64,000 nt of DNA from Brettanomyces bruxellensis (GCF_011074885.1 NC_054686.1:930001-994000), one strand, 5' to 3'; counted from the stretch's first letter, positions 1 through 13,749 are shown. The notes: generated from the sequence alone by a model not told the origin. Made by a program: numbers and translations.

Positions 1-2
1 TT

Positions 3-1976
3 CGCTTTACTGGACTCAAGCAGCAAATCCCTGCTGCCGTCACTTTCGCAAAGGAGTTGTGTGCAGACTACTTTGTTGATTCTTTGGATTTGGCACGTTC
101 GCACGGCGGTGATGCCCCACATGCCAAGTGCTTAACGGCATACTTCATATACACAAAGTACTTTGACCAACTATCCACCAAGTACGATGTGTTGATCCAC
201 ACACCAACTTATGCCTCGCTTGCCAAGGATGATGTTAAGACCGCAATTGTGACTTTCACCTGCCACAAGGAGAAGAAGGATATCCTCAAGAAAGTTCGGA
301 AGGAGGTCGTCGATGCCGTCAATAAGATCACGCCAAACTTGGTCCGTGTCGTGACTGACATCGATTTGTTCATCTTTGGAAAGCTTGATGACAGCAAGGC
401 CATCGAGAACGGAGTGTCTATCGTTCCGTTGGGAAAGCTTGCTGGCTTTGGCAACAAGCTCGTTCTGATTTTGCAGCAGAGCGATGACGAATTTCTTCCC
501 TCCGGCAAAGAGATCCAGGAGAGACTGGATGCTGCAGACTCGTCTCTCGATAACTTGAGGGAGCTTTCCAAGGAAGTTGTCAGCAAGACAATATCTGTGG
601 ATGGCAGTGATCAGGCCCACTTGGAAGGCAAGACACTGTCTGTCCTTCTCAGTAAGTTTGAGCCAGGCTCTGTTGAGATCAAGCTTCACCAGAATGCGGA
701 TGGGCCATCAGCAGACGAAGTTTTCCTACATGGAATGAAGTCCAGTATTGAAAATGCCGTTAATGACATTGCCCAGGCCATTGAGGATGTCAAGAACTAT
801 GAGGAGGCCTGTAAGTACAATGTCTCGATCGATTGCCCAAGAAAGCTTCTTTCCAGGCTTATCGGCCGTAACGGCAAGCACTTGAACCAGCTCAGGGAGC
901 AGTTCGATGTGAAGGTTGATGTTCTTGAAGACGGTGAAAGGGAAAAGTCCAAGGATGAGAGTGCTGATTCCAACGAGACCTCACCTGTGCGTATCACGGG
1001 ACTCAAGACCAACGCCGATGAATGCGTCAAGAATATCGAGAGCCTTTTGAAGGCCTGGGGTGACGAGAAGAGAGTTGTCATGAAGATCGAGCCTAAATAC
1101 CACAGCCGTCTTATTGGACCGGGTGGTGCCTACGTGCATAAGCTGCAGGATAGATACAAGGTCATAGTTAGATTCCCACACGAGAGTGAAAAGGGCCATG
1201 ATGATGAAGTCGTCATTCGCGGCCCTTCGAGGGGTGTTGCTAAAGCTGAGGAGGAGATGAAAGAGCTTCTTGAGTATGAGCGTGAGAATGGATACTCTGA
1301 AACCATCAAAGTTCCTGCTTCCTGTCTTTCGAGAATCATTGGTAAGAATGGTGAGCACATTAAGGACATTTCTGCCGAGGCCGAGGTCTCCATCAACAGT
1401 AGGAAGGGCGATCATGCCCAGAACGGGGAAAAGGAAGAGGCAGAGTTCGAGATTAGGGGCTCCAAGTCAGGCATTAAGAAGGCTAAGGAGGCAATTCAGG
1501 AGTTCGTGGCTCATCTTGAGAACCAGACCTCTGTTGTTGTCAAAGTTAACCCACAGTACTTTGGATATCTCGTTGGACCTCGGGGTTCCACGAAGAGACA
1601 GATCATATTGAAGGCAGGAGGTTCTGACGAGTCCGTGTACGAGTTCAAAAAGTACATGCAGATCCCAAATAAGGATTCCAGCTCTGATGAGATTGTCTGT
1701 GCCGGTGATAAGAAGGTTGTCGATAAGATAGTTAAGGAGATCAACAGGCTGATCGGCGAGCGTGAGAGGGTCGTTGTAGAAAGCGTTCCAGTTCCAAAGA
1801 AAAAGCGTGGTTTATTGATTGGTCCTGGTGGCTCCACGAGGAGGGCTTTGGAAAATGAATTAAAGGTCAAAATCAGAGTTCCTAGGGCTGATTCTGAATC
1901 TGAGGAGATTACTGTGGAGGGCTTGCCTGAAAATATACAAAAGGCCAAGGAGAAGATAGTTAAGCTTGTCGAATGA
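3..1976 (+). CDS. SCP160: SCP160-like multi-KH RNA-binding protein, 3' part only
   Basis: C-terminal 657 residues of a vigilin-type protein. The frame is open to the left edge, so the true start lies outside the window. Canonical KH GxxG loops are visible in order: LIGRNGKH, LIGPGGAY, IIGKNGEH, LVGPRGST and LIGPGGST, with degenerate KH-like repeats before them. S. cerevisiae Scp160 (about 1,220 aa, 14 KH domains) is an ER- and polysome-associated RNA-binding protein linked to translation efficiency and ploidy control; the same role is inferred here. The protein stops shortly after the last KH domain, as Scp160 does. Nothing is broken in the visible part. Identity rests on KH repeat number, spacing and length. 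Confidence 0.9.
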   Translation, partial: RFTGLKQQIPAAVTFAKELCADYFVDSLDLARSHGGDAPHAKCLTAYFIYTKYFDQLSTKYDVLIHTPTYASLAKDDVKTAIVTFTCHKEKKDILKKVRKEVVDAVNKITPNLVRVVTDIDLFIFGKLDDSKAIENGVSIVPLGKLAGFGNKLVLILQQSDDEFLPSGKEIQERLDAADSSLDNLRELSKEVVSKTISVDGSDQAHLEGKTLSVLLSKFEPGSVEIKLHQNADGPSADEVFLHGMKSSIENAVNDIAQAIEDVKNYEEACKYNVSIDCPRKLLSRLIGRNGKHLNQLREQFDVKVDVLEDGEREKSKDESADSNETSPVRITGLKTNADECVKNIESLLKAWGDEKRVVMKIEPKYHSRLIGPGGAYVHKLQDRYKVIVRFPHESEKGHDDEVVIRGPSRGVAKAEEEMKELLEYERENGYSETIKVPASCLSRIIGKNGEHIKDISAEAEVSINSRKGDHAQNGEKEEAEFEIRGSKSGIKKAKEAIQEFVAHLENQTSVVVKVNPQYFGYLVGPRGSTKRQIILKAGGSDESVYEFKKYMQIPNKDSSSDEIVCAGDKKVVDKIVKEINRLIGERERVVVESVPVPKKKRGLLIGPGGSTRRALENELKVKIRVPRADSESEEITVEGLPENIQKAKEKIVKLVE

Positions 1977-2596
1977 AGAGGTTGTGAGAGATCACGGGCT
2001 GAGTGCTGTTCGTTTTACTTACTGACTCTTGTTGATAAGAGTGAGTGTCGCATTGCTTCTTTTTGTTCACTTTGCTTGTCTCATTTTTCTGTCTTTTTCT
2101 GTTCTTATTTTTTTTTTAATCTGATCTTTGCTTTATTTTCATAATTTAGACATAATTTAAACTTGTATTTGTCATTTACATTTGTGCCGTGTATTGCTTA
2201 CTTTGCGCACTTGTGGTTGGTTTTTGACCACTTCGTCTGGCGGCTAATTTCCATTTCATTTCACTTATTATTATTTTTATCTTATTTCATTTTATTTTTT
2301 CCCCTTTTTAGTAGTTACACATTCCGCGCTTTTCTTGGTCACCGCATTATCCGGATACAATTACTGTCTTGGTGTCTCCATTTTTTATCTTCTAACAATT
2401 AATCGCAAAGCGGGCTGCTGCACCAGGGAATTATAAATATTGATCTACCTGGCAGACAACAAATATACATTCACAGGTTATTTTTTTTGAAAGGGTGCAG
2501 GCATTCCTTATTTTTGCGCTAATCCCAACTCTGTTTCAGCATTGAAAACTAGACGGTCAAACGAACTTTTGAAGTGATATTCCTTCTACCTGAAAC
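1977..2596. other. Intergenic, SCP160 3' end and AIP5 promoter
   Basis: T-rich DNA between two same-strand genes. A TATA-like element (ATTATAAATA) lies near 2430, about 160 bp before the AIP5 start. An open frame at 2163-2402 is a T-rich hydrophobic artefact. Nothing else seen. Confidence 0.6.
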
Positions 2597-5500
2597 ATGG
2601 ACTCCGAGATCAATTTCGAGAGGCTTCAGAAGAAGCACACAAAGACCTTAATTGGGTCAACTGTGAGAAACGAGAGTCCGGCTGGTGTGAGAGATGACGA
2701 GGAGGCTGCACCAGAAGGTAAAGCAGATTCAGAGATGAGTGATGAAAACCAATCGACCAATTTGAAAGACAAGGAAGATGAACTAGACCGTCTTCTCAGC
2801 CAAGGAGTGGCTGATCTTGCATCTGAGGCCGAAGCAATGAAGGCAAAGATGAAGAAGCACTCAGAAGAGTTGAAAAGTGCAAATTCCCGTCGCAGAGGAT
2901 CTGATATAGAGACAATTAGGGAGGACGATCAAGAACGTGTTGCACCCGCTGCATCATATCCAGATACTGCTTTTGCACATGAGCCACGCTCTGTTAAGAC
3001 AGGTGGAGATGATGGAGTTGCCGCACCTGCTAAAGTTGAGTACTTCAAGCCACACGAAATGCCAACACCGAAGGAAATCGTGGAGGAGGTTAATGCTGGA
3101 AGTTACACGAGTCCTGAAAGAGAGGACAAAACGACAACTGGCAGTGACGAGTTTCAAGGAAAAAAGCGGGCACAACTTGAACAGAAAGCTGCAGAGGAGG
3201 ATGAAGAGGAGAGAAAGCTGGACAAGGAGATTGCCAAGAAGTTGCACATGAATGTGACGAAACTTGGTGTGGATGTTCCAGATTCCACAATTGAGAACGA
3301 CTCAATATATATACCACCAGCAGCGATGTCAGATGGCTCATCATCGAGACTATTGAGAGAGCAGGAGAGATCACAGTCGCGCGATCATCATAAAAACGAT
3401 ACTGCATTGAAAAGACCAGCCTTGCCTCATTTGGCTAGTGGCGAATCTTATCACGGTGGCATCTACAACAAGGATTACTACAAGGAAGGATTTCCTCTTA
3501 CGGACACGCCCGAGGACTCCGAGCCGGTCGAGCGGAAGCCCAGACACGAGCCAGGCACTGTGAAAAATCTAAATGCTTCGTCTTTAAACTACTTGAGGTC
3601 TCTTTCGACGTCAAGAGCCCGTGCTGATAACGATAGGAGGGCAATTGGCGTGGATGTGAATGATCAGGAGGACTTGAAGGAAACGGGTGGTCTAATTGGG
3701 GACGGAAACATGACACAGATTGCGGATTTGGAGGAGGCCATGGACTCTATTCTTAGTGAAGTGTCCTCGATTGCGAAACCTTCAGATGAACACAAATTGG
3801 CAGCAGGTGCCACGTTGCCACTAAGTACTGAATCATTGGAAAAGAAGAAGGAGATAGATGGAAAGATGAATGAGATAGATGAGAAGGATGTAGAAGGGAC
3901 TGCAGAAGAGATTGCGGAGAAGAATGTAGAAAATACTGAAGAGATTGAAAAGACTGAAAAGACTGAAAAGACTGCTGAAAAGAATGTGGAAAATACTACA
4001 GACATTGCAGACACATCTTCAGAAATGAGCCAAAAACAAGCGGCTCAGGAAAAAGATATAGACGAGGATACGCAGAAAAAGGAATCTGATGAGAGAATTG
4101 AAGCCAAGAAAGTACCAGAAGTGACACAAATAAAGCCTGAAAATGTGAGTGAGAGCGATACGACGAAAAAGCAAAACATAAAAGAGCCGGATTCGGATCA
4201 CCTTGGTGAGCAGGCCTCTAAGGAGAAAACGGATACTTCTTTAAATGCTGATTTGAAAGAGGATATGGAGGATCATCCAAAGTCGGAATCTGGGGAGAAA
4301 ACCACATCAGAAAAGAGAGACTCGGCGGAACTTGTTGTTAGTGGAGAAGATAGTGCTGAATTAATAGTGGATGCTGAATCTTCTGTCAAGAAATCTGAGA
4401 GATCTGAACATGTTGAGGATGATACAGCAACAAAAGCCTCAAAGGAGTCTGTAGTTGATGATTCTGCTGTGAAAGAAGAGGAAGAACGCAAAGATGAGCC
4501 AAAAGAGCAGCAAAAGTCAAAGAAAGGCTATGAGGAGCAAGAAAGCGCTAAAGACCATTCAGATGATAGTTCTTCTTCAAAGAATCACGAGCAGATTAAT
4601 GATAATTCAGGTCTTAGTACTGAAGATAAAGAAACAGAGCAAAAGGATGATGCTAAAAAGACTGATGTGGCTTTGAACGATAAAGGGGCCGATGCGGAAA
4701 AGAAAACTTCAGTAATCGATACTAATGTGAAAGATAAAACATTTGAAGACATTGCTGATGCTGAATCTAGTAAAGAAGCATCCAAAGCAGACAAGGCTAG
4801 TGAACCCAAGAGTAAAAGCGACGATGAGGTAATTGAGGGATCGAAAGTAGTTGAGACAAAGACAGATGAATCAAAAGTAATAGCAGAGGATGACAAGAAA
4901 GCGGAGAATGTAAAGAAATCTAATAGTGAAGTTGATAAGGAGGATATCAAGGATGACAATAGCCAGGAAGAAATTACAGAGACTAATAAGGTTGAGAGTG
5001 GTGGTGATAGCTCAAATGCCAAAACAGAAGATGCAAGGGAAGAAGCCAGTACAGAGAAGGAGGATACAGAGAAGAATGTTATAGAGAAGAATGATATAGC
5101 GAAGGACGACGCGGAAAAAGAAGATATAGAGGAAAAAAGTACTAAAACGGCGACCGAAAATCAGGAAGATGAAAAGAAAGAGACGGATTCTGAAACAGGC
5201 GATAAAGATTTAGGAGAAAGTAAAGTTGCCGAGACTGAAGATAACGCTGAAATTAAGAGTGATGCTAAGACCAATGTTGAGGAGGCAACTGTTATTGCAT
5301 CATCTGAACCTGTTAAGGAAGAAAAAATAGAAGAAACAGAGGAGAAAGCTGAGAAGGCCGAGGAAACTGAAAAAGAAGATGAAACTGAGAAAACTGAAGA
5401 GAAGACTGAGGGAACTGAGAAAGTAGAAGAGAAAGCTGAGGAAACCGAGAAAGTAGAAAAAACAGAAAAGGAAGCAGAGAATGCAGGGAAGGCAGAAAAA

Positions 5501-6025
5501 AACGAGAAGGCAGAGAAAACTGAAAAAGTAGAGGAAACTGAGAAAGTAGAGGAAACCAAAGACGATGAAAAAACGGAAAAAGCCGAGAAAACTGAAGAGA
5601 CTAGCAAGGATGAGTTCGGTAATGATGATATTGAAAAGCTGATTGCCGAAGTGGAAAGAGAGCAAAGGGCCTTGGAAAGCAAATCACACCAAACGGGTAG
5701 TAAAGGAGGTATTCGTGTGGCCAAGGAACAAAAGATGACGTTTGAGGATGAACCAGTTTATCTCTACACGTCATTTGCAGGTGGAATGCAAGTTGCATCC
5801 CGAACCCGAAGGATGGAGACGATTCTTGCAGCAAATAAGATTAAATTTCAATATAAAGACATGGGCACTGATCCTCAGGCTAAGAGAATATGGAGAACTT
5901 TCTCGCAGGGTAAAGCTCTCCCCGGTATTGTTAGAGGAAAGGATGATTTCATAGGGAACTGGGAGGATATCGAAGAGGCTAATGAGGATTATGCTGTCAG
6001 ACAACTAATTTATGAGACGTACTAG
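2597..6025 (+). CDS. AIP5: AIP5-like actin-regulating protein with C-terminal glutaredoxin-like domain
   Basis: Encodes 1,142 residues. About the first 1,030 are hydrophilic and highly charged, with Lys/Glu/Asp/Ser/Thr-rich low complexity that becomes near-tandem EKTEK and EKVEET units at roughly 910-1,010. The last 100 residues form a compact glutaredoxin/SH3BGR-like fold (EPVYLYTSFAGG, then a helix, then KALPGIVRG). No CxxC is present, so redox catalysis is not expected. This architecture matches S. cerevisiae Aip5 (YFR016C, about 1,233 aa), a multivalent polarisome partner that promotes Bni1-driven actin assembly. In that family the C-terminal domain dimerises and binds actin while the disordered N-terminus tunes condensation. 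Identity is confident from the C-terminal domain and overall architecture; the N-terminus is too low in complexity to align. Confidence 0.82.
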   Translation: MDSEINFERLQKKHTKTLIGSTVRNESPAGVRDDEEAAPEGKADSEMSDENQSTNLKDKEDELDRLLSQGVADLASEAEAMKAKMKKHSEELKSANSRRRGSDIETIREDDQERVAPAASYPDTAFAHEPRSVKTGGDDGVAAPAKVEYFKPHEMPTPKEIVEEVNAGSYTSPEREDKTTTGSDEFQGKKRAQLEQKAAEEDEEERKLDKEIAKKLHMNVTKLGVDVPDSTIENDSIYIPPAAMSDGSSSRLLREQERSQSRDHHKNDTALKRPALPHLASGESYHGGIYNKDYYKEGFPLTDTPEDSEPVERKPRHEPGTVKNLNASSLNYLRSLSTSRARADNDRRAIGVDVNDQEDLKETGGLIGDGNMTQIADLEEAMDSILSEVSSIAKPSDEHKLAAGATLPLSTESLEKKKEIDGKMNEIDEKDVEGTAEEIAEKNVENTEEIEKTEKTEKTAEKNVENTTDIADTSSEMSQKQAAQEKDIDEDTQKKESDERIEAKKVPEVTQIKPENVSESDTTKKQNIKEPDSDHLGEQASKEKTDTSLNADLKEDMEDHPKSESGEKTTSEKRDSAELVVSGEDSAELIVDAESSVKKSERSEHVEDDTATKASKESVVDDSAVKEEEERKDEPKEQQKSKKGYEEQESAKDHSDDSSSSKNHEQINDNSGLSTEDKETEQKDDAKKTDVALNDKGADAEKKTSVIDTNVKDKTFEDIADAESSKEASKADKASEPKSKSDDEVIEGSKVVETKTDESKVIAEDDKKAENVKKSNSEVDKEDIKDDNSQEEITETNKVESGGDSSNAKTEDAREEASTEKEDTEKNVIEKNDIAKDDAEKEDIEEKSTKTATENQEDEKKETDSETGDKDLGESKVAETEDNAEIKSDAKTNVEEATVIASSEPVKEEKIEETEEKAEKAEETEKEDETEKTEEKTEGTEKVEEKAEETEKVEKTEKEAENAGKAEKNEKAEKTEKVEETEKVEETKDDEKTEKAEKTEETSKDEFGNDDIEKLIAEVEREQRALESKSHQTGSKGGIRVAKEQKMTFEDEPVYLYTSFAGGMQVASRTRRMETILAANKIKFQYKDMGTDPQAKRIWRTFSQGKALPGIVRGKDDFIGNWEDIEEANEDYAVRQLIYETY

Positions 6026-6146
6026 GCGAAACACTATATTTTTGCTGGACGAACCTTCGTACCTATTTGTCGCTAAACCATCCTTCTACCGATTTATGTT
6101 TCTGCCTTTATGATTTCTATTTAAATTATATGATAAATTAGTATGA

Positions 6147-9023
6147 CTATAAAGTAAATAATCCAGTACGCTTCTTACCGAACGGATAGACGACAATTGT
6201 CGCAAGATAAAGACCAACACTAATTCCCAAAGCGACCTCTATCATGACCATACCAAAGGAAAGGGAGCCGAGGTATGTTGTACTGGTGCTTTGTGAAGAT
6301 GTCGAATTTGTCGAATTTGAGCCCACAATACTGTTTGCTGCAGAAATTCCCACAAGCACCGATCCCTGTGAAGCTATGCCCGATGGCACCTGAACAAATA
6401 TTCCTGGAAGCATAAGTGACATTGTCATAAAAGCACTTTTGGTAAGATACTTGCTGACGGATTTCATTAATCTCGAGTACGCGTTGCTGACCAATCCGAT
6501 GATGAAGCAGCCAAATGTGGCAGTGAGTTCTGTCTCATTCTTAAAGTGCTTGCTCGAAAAGTATGAAACGACATAGCCAGCCCCAGAGACAAAGACCATA
6601 ACCGGTAACTGTCCCCAGGATGCCAGATTCACAAGTGCGATTCCAATTGTGAATCCTGGCACGAAGAGAAAACGCCACCATGGATTAATATTGGATGTAC
6701 ACGTTGTCACAGAGGTTGCATTCGGGTCAATCCAGCCGTAAAGAGCAGCTCCAAGTGTAATACCAAACGATAGCATTAGTGAATAAATAAAAGCGTAAAA
6801 CATTCGAACGGCTCCAGCCACAAGATTTCGACTTTGTAGCTCTAAAGATCCGCATAATATGATGTATCCTGGAAGAATCAAGGCAAGTGCAGACTGGACA
6901 ATAGATGAATAGCAAAACAACGATCCACCTCTAATGGATCCAATTGCCCTGGCTAAAAAGCTGGAGATTATACTGGCCATGACCTCGAATAATGATGAGT
7001 ATAACGTCGATCTTGGACAGATGACAAATTGAAGAAAGCCGATGACACCACCTATCCCAAAGCATATCGGAAGATCTATCCAAGATCCACCAAATCCCCA
7101 CGGTGCCACCATCGCAGAGGCAAAGGCATAGAGAAGAATACGCGTGATAGCATTGAAGCGAGGCTTTTTTTCCATGATGTCTTTCAACTGTGAAGTAGCC
7201 TCCTGCACACCTTCCCTGTCATGAACTACGTTTTTATAGATCTCGTGTATTTCGTCGAGCTTTCCTAGATCAAGACCCTCGGCACATCTCACTAGATGCA
7301 TCTCGCTGGTTCTCATGGTGAAATCGCCAAACGAGGCAAGCATGCATCCGGGAAAGTACACGAACGAGCCATTTGTCTCTAGAACTCTTGCAGTTAGAGA
7401 CATATACTCCTCCAAACGATGTGTTGGTGCCCCGTACATCATGAATGCCTTACAAAGCGTTAGAATGAACGTTTGCCGCTGGAGGACATCGGCTATATGT
7501 ACAGTGATCCTTGCCGTTTCCTCACGGCCAAAGTGTTTCTTGCGGTTGTGCCTGTACTGCTTCTTGTTTCGCTGAAACTTTACTTTATTGTGATGTGTCG
7601 AGGCTGCAGAAACCAAGTCACCAATATCGAGGCTATTCGTGTCATTGTCTGCACTTTGCCTTTTACCAAATCTTGGCAGCTTGATGGTGGGCTCGGCATT
7701 CTGCTGCAGTCGATCACCTTCATGGCCTAAGTTCAAAGTATCCTCAGTGTCCAAGGTGAAGGTTCGAACGTCATTTTTCTTTCGGATTGGTGCCAACTTC
7801 TTCATCATCCGGCTTTTCTTGTTCCCGACATGCTTCCCATATTTGGCACTTCTTTTATTTCTCCCCATCAGAGCGTATCCGGTGGATTCTTCATCATCAC
7901 TGGGGACAAAGTCACTGGAGCTGGCAGAGTGTCTTCTCATTCTTTGGTTGTATAAACGCAGTAAGCTTGTCGTGATGCCCTGCTTCTTTGGCACAGCTTT
8001 GTTCACCGTCGCTTCTGGAATGTCAATACCGAATTCGGAAAGATTGGCCAAGTCATCAAACTTGTCCATGTTGATCCAATCTTCATTTGCGGAAGACTGG
8101 CTACTGGGCAGCTGCAGAGATAGCGAGTCCGAAGTGGAGGAATTCTGAAAGCGGGTGCTTCTTCTTCCCTCAGGGTAATTCTCAGGCAAACCAGAACTCC
8201 CTATTCCGTTTCTGCCCAGTTGTGCCTCCTCATCATCTTGCCTCTTGCGGTTTCCCGCAAATCCATCATTTGCCACCATGCCATGGCCACTTGTAGCCCC
8301 GTTAAATGGATCAGCAGCTCTTGATAAGCTGCTCCAAGACAGAGATGGGTCCTGGGGAGCATCTTCAGCCTGAGATAGCACATCCAATGGATGGGCGATA
8401 TTCGAGGTGCCATTACCAGTCGTATGGTGTTGGGATGCTGAACCAGAGCCGTTCTCCCGCCCGAGAAACGATAGAGCAGATTTGACTCTCGTGAAAACAG
8501 ATGACTCGGATTTGTCCTGGTGCGGCTGTGCGGGCTCGGCCGGCTCAAGTCCTTCTGATATAAATTCCTTTCCGGACGATCTGGGGTTGGGCTGCTGAGT
8601 CAAATCATTATTGATATCTGTTGTATTATTTCCATCGATCGAGGAGTCTAACGCCCACGAGGAGTCATCACTGGTGATCATTTCCGAATCCGGAAGATGT
8701 TCTCGTGATTGAAATTTGCCTCCAAATATATTCTCTGTTCGACCCTGGTGTTCGGTAATGTCCTTGTCGAACTCTTGGTCAAAGTCCTTCTCAAGTTCCT
8801 GTGCTGCAGGCGAAAGAAATCTGCCATCGCCCGTTTTTCCATCATTATTCGTTTCAGCTCCATCACTGATGTTCTTGCTCGTAAAGATTGGAAAACCCAC
8901 ATTGGGATTAAGCTGGTCACGTGTCACGTCCTGGTTGCCAATATCCTCCATAGGATAACCACTCTCTTCATCCGGGTGGCTCATATTACTGTAAGGGTCG
9001 TTTTTACTGTTATTCCATGGCAT
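6147..9023 (-). CDS. PRM10: PRM10-like ThrE-family multi-pass membrane protein
   Basis: 958 residues. The N-terminal half (to about 500) is soluble, Ser/Asn/Asp-rich, with basic clusters near 370-400. The C-terminal half starts at the conserved block around 510-560 (ITVHIADVLQRQ, MYGAPTHRLEEY, FPGCMLASFGDF), the signature of the fungal ThrE/DUF1212 family. It is followed by about ten hydrophobic segments in two groups, including a stretch rich in small residues. S. cerevisiae Prm10 (YJL108C) is a pheromone-regulated membrane protein of 383 aa; many other yeasts carry long versions like this. The transported substrate in fungi is unknown; bacterial ThrE exports threonine and serine. The 3' end converges with AIP5 across about 120 bp. 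Confidence 0.82.
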   Translation of the reverse strand: MPWNNSKNDPYSNMSHPDEESGYPMEDIGNQDVTRDQLNPNVGFPIFTSKNISDGAETNNDGKTGDGRFLSPAAQELEKDFDQEFDKDITEHQGRTENIFGGKFQSREHLPDSEMITSDDSSWALDSSIDGNNTTDINNDLTQQPNPRSSGKEFISEGLEPAEPAQPHQDKSESSVFTRVKSALSFLGRENGSGSASQHHTTGNGTSNIAHPLDVLSQAEDAPQDPSLSWSSLSRAADPFNGATSGHGMVANDGFAGNRKRQDDEEAQLGRNGIGSSGLPENYPEGRRSTRFQNSSTSDSLSLQLPSSQSSANEDWINMDKFDDLANLSEFGIDIPEATVNKAVPKKQGITTSLLRLYNQRMRRHSASSSDFVPSDDEESTGYALMGRNKRSAKYGKHVGNKKSRMMKKLAPIRKKNDVRTFTLDTEDTLNLGHEGDRLQQNAEPTIKLPRFGKRQSADNDTNSLDIGDLVSAASTHHNKVKFQRNKKQYRHNRKKHFGREETARITVHIADVLQRQTFILTLCKAFMMYGAPTHRLEEYMSLTARVLETNGSFVYFPGCMLASFGDFTMRTSEMHLVRCAEGLDLGKLDEIHEIYKNVVHDREGVQEATSQLKDIMEKKPRFNAITRILLYAFASAMVAPWGFGGSWIDLPICFGIGGVIGFLQFVICPRSTLYSSLFEVMASIISSFLARAIGSIRGGSLFCYSSIVQSALALILPGYIILCGSLELQSRNLVAGAVRMFYAFIYSLMLSFGITLGAALYGWIDPNATSVTTCTSNINPWWRFLFVPGFTIGIALVNLASWGQLPVMVFVSGAGYVVSYFSSKHFKNETELTATFGCFIIGLVSNAYSRLMKSVSKYLTKSAFMTMSLMLPGIFVQVPSGIASQGSVLVGISAANSIVGSNSTNSTSSQSTSTTYLGSLSFGMVMIEVALGISVGLYLATIVVYPFGKKRTGLFTL

Positions 9024-10978
9024 TATGATACCTGTATGTACCTTGAGTTGGGAATATGCGTGCTGATATTTCTGTGTATACTTATGGTTGCTCTTTTTCT
9101 ATTATTTTCTTTTTCACCCTGATTATATCCTTGCCTAATAGAAGATCGGACCGATTTCACTGAACAATTCACGAGAGAATGCACCGTTAATTTCTACAAA
9201 GTCGATTTGTTCAGGAAGAAAGTGTAATTGGAAGCATGCGATAAAATGGTGTTCCATTTATTTTTGTAGATCCACAGCCCACCCACCGTGTGTTTGATGC
9301 TGGCTTTCTAGATTATGGAAGAGCCCCGCACATCTGGGCCTCGATCTATTAACACAATGGAGTGAGATAATTTCGGTATTCCGTGAAAAAATTACACGCA
9401 AAAATCATGGGAACCGTTGGAGCGTATTGTTCTTGCTATCTCTTTTTTTTCTGCCTGACTAGATCTTGTTTCTTAAATTAGTACCAAAATGGCTTTGAAT
9501 TATGGGGTTAAACAGCGTAGCATACGCCAAAGATGCCCGGAAAAATCAAAACTAAATGCATGCAGTGACAGCAAAAGAAACCCGATGATCAGATCGAGCA
9601 GATTAAAGTAACACTTGCAAACTTTGAACTTTTATCTACACACATCCTACTGTAATTAAAGAAAATAAGCATATTAAAATAAACAATTAAAGAAAAAGGA
9701 AAGCAAATGAAATCGAAACCCAGAATTATAACAACAGCAACAGCAGTAGAAACAACAACAAAAAAGAATCTGCCAAAGTATGGCAGGCAGTCTCTGCATT
9801 GTAAAGTGATATCACCCCCCATATAATATGGACGGCAAATAACTTCAACGCAAAAGATGGATTAATGCAACAGAAATAACAGATACTGATACGGATAAAC
9901 CAGTATCAGTACCATACCCACCATGTAAGACACAAGCAGCAGTAACACCAAACTTAGCAATAATGATATGAAAATAATGCAGCAGAGTAGTGTGATTGCC
10001 TCTTCGCCTAAGTGTATTTGGCGTAAGTGATATTCCTTGTAAGATGAGGTTTCTTTAACAGCAAACCTCTCGAACAAATGAAATGGCACCAAATCTATAG
10101 TAAGCGAGTATTCAAACATGGTGGAAGAGAGAAAAAAAGATGATGAATATGTACAAGTAAGCGACCTGCTTCTTTCTAAACAAAAGACAAAAAAAAAACA
10201 AAGGTGAAATAAAAGCGAATCAGTCTTGGGGTCTGCGCTGGGCAGCTAAAAAAAAGAGTATAGGGTCAATTGACAACTTGAATACCTAATGCATTGCAGT
10301 AAGTACAGCTTTCTCTATCAGACATCTTACTTTGATAAGTAGAAACTCTCCCGCGGACCACCCTTCTAAAATGTACTTCCAAAATGAAAACAAATAAAAC
10401 AAAGTATTTCTTAAGCGAATCATGATGACGAGATAATATGTTCATCGAATCCCAGAGTCTGTAGGAAGTTTCTTTACTTCACTTTCCCTGAGCACTTCTG
10501 AAAAAATAATTGATTCGTCAACGTAAATGCCAGTAACGATTAATCACACAATTGAGTAAAAAGCATTAACAAAAAGAATGAAATCGTATGATGACCAGCA
10601 CCATATCGCTTGTAATGGAAGTCTCGCTTGAAACAAAAAAGCAGAAGCTCTAGTACATTGGTAATGTCCTTCCTCCTTCACGCAAATAATAAAAATACCT
10701 CACAATCGGTGAATCTCTGTCCACACCAGTCAAAAAGAAAAATAAAATAAAACAAAAAACACCATGATCCTAGTAAATCAGCATCTTAAGGATCATTCCA
10801 CAACTGAAAATATGATTTCTATTTCCTATGCTCTCCCAACAACGAAGATGCGTTTTTCGCACCTCAAACAATGAACGCAAACAACAAAAAAGAACTAAGG
10901 CAAGGAGCAACAGCAAAAGCAAGAAAAAAAAAAGAGAAAGGGAAAAAGCAGCATCCTCAGCCAGAAAGGGAGGGTAGT
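9024..10978. other. Long intergenic region between PRM10 promoter and DED1 3' end
   Basis: About 1.95 kb, AT-rich with A-tracts. It holds the PRM10 promoter on the left (minus strand) and the DED1 terminator on the right. No recognisable RNA gene or conserved protein was found. A short hydrophobic frame (9862-10119, minus) is listed separately. The length is unusual for this gene-dense window, so an unannotated ncRNA or a long DED1 3' UTR is possible. Confidence 0.5.
9862..10119 (-). CDS. Possible small membrane protein, unrecognised
   Basis: An ATG-initiated 85-residue frame. The first 45 residues are mixed and charged. The rest is strongly hydrophobic (CCIIFISLLLSLVLLLLVSY, then MVGMVLILVY), which would make one or two membrane segments. 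No family is recognised. The T-rich coding strand makes hydrophobic frames likely by chance, and no clear promoter is visible. It is listed only because it fills an otherwise empty 2 kb gap. Confidence 0.2.
   Translation of the reverse strand: MFEYSLTIDLVPFHLFERFAVKETSSYKEYHLRQIHLGEEAITLLCCIIFISLLLSLVLLLLVSYMVGMVLILVYPYQYLLFLLH

Positions 10979-13749
<2,771 letters not shown>

Noticed and set aside
5161..5724. Ser/Phe-rich minus-strand frame
   Set aside because: Antisense of the EKTEK tract of AIP5 (GAA/AAA read backwards as TTC/TTT); no start context or homology.
8915..8925. CACGTG E-box words (also near 24707 and 50621)
   Set aside because: They lie inside coding sequences of PRM10, MPE1 and BUD16, so a promoter role is unlikely.
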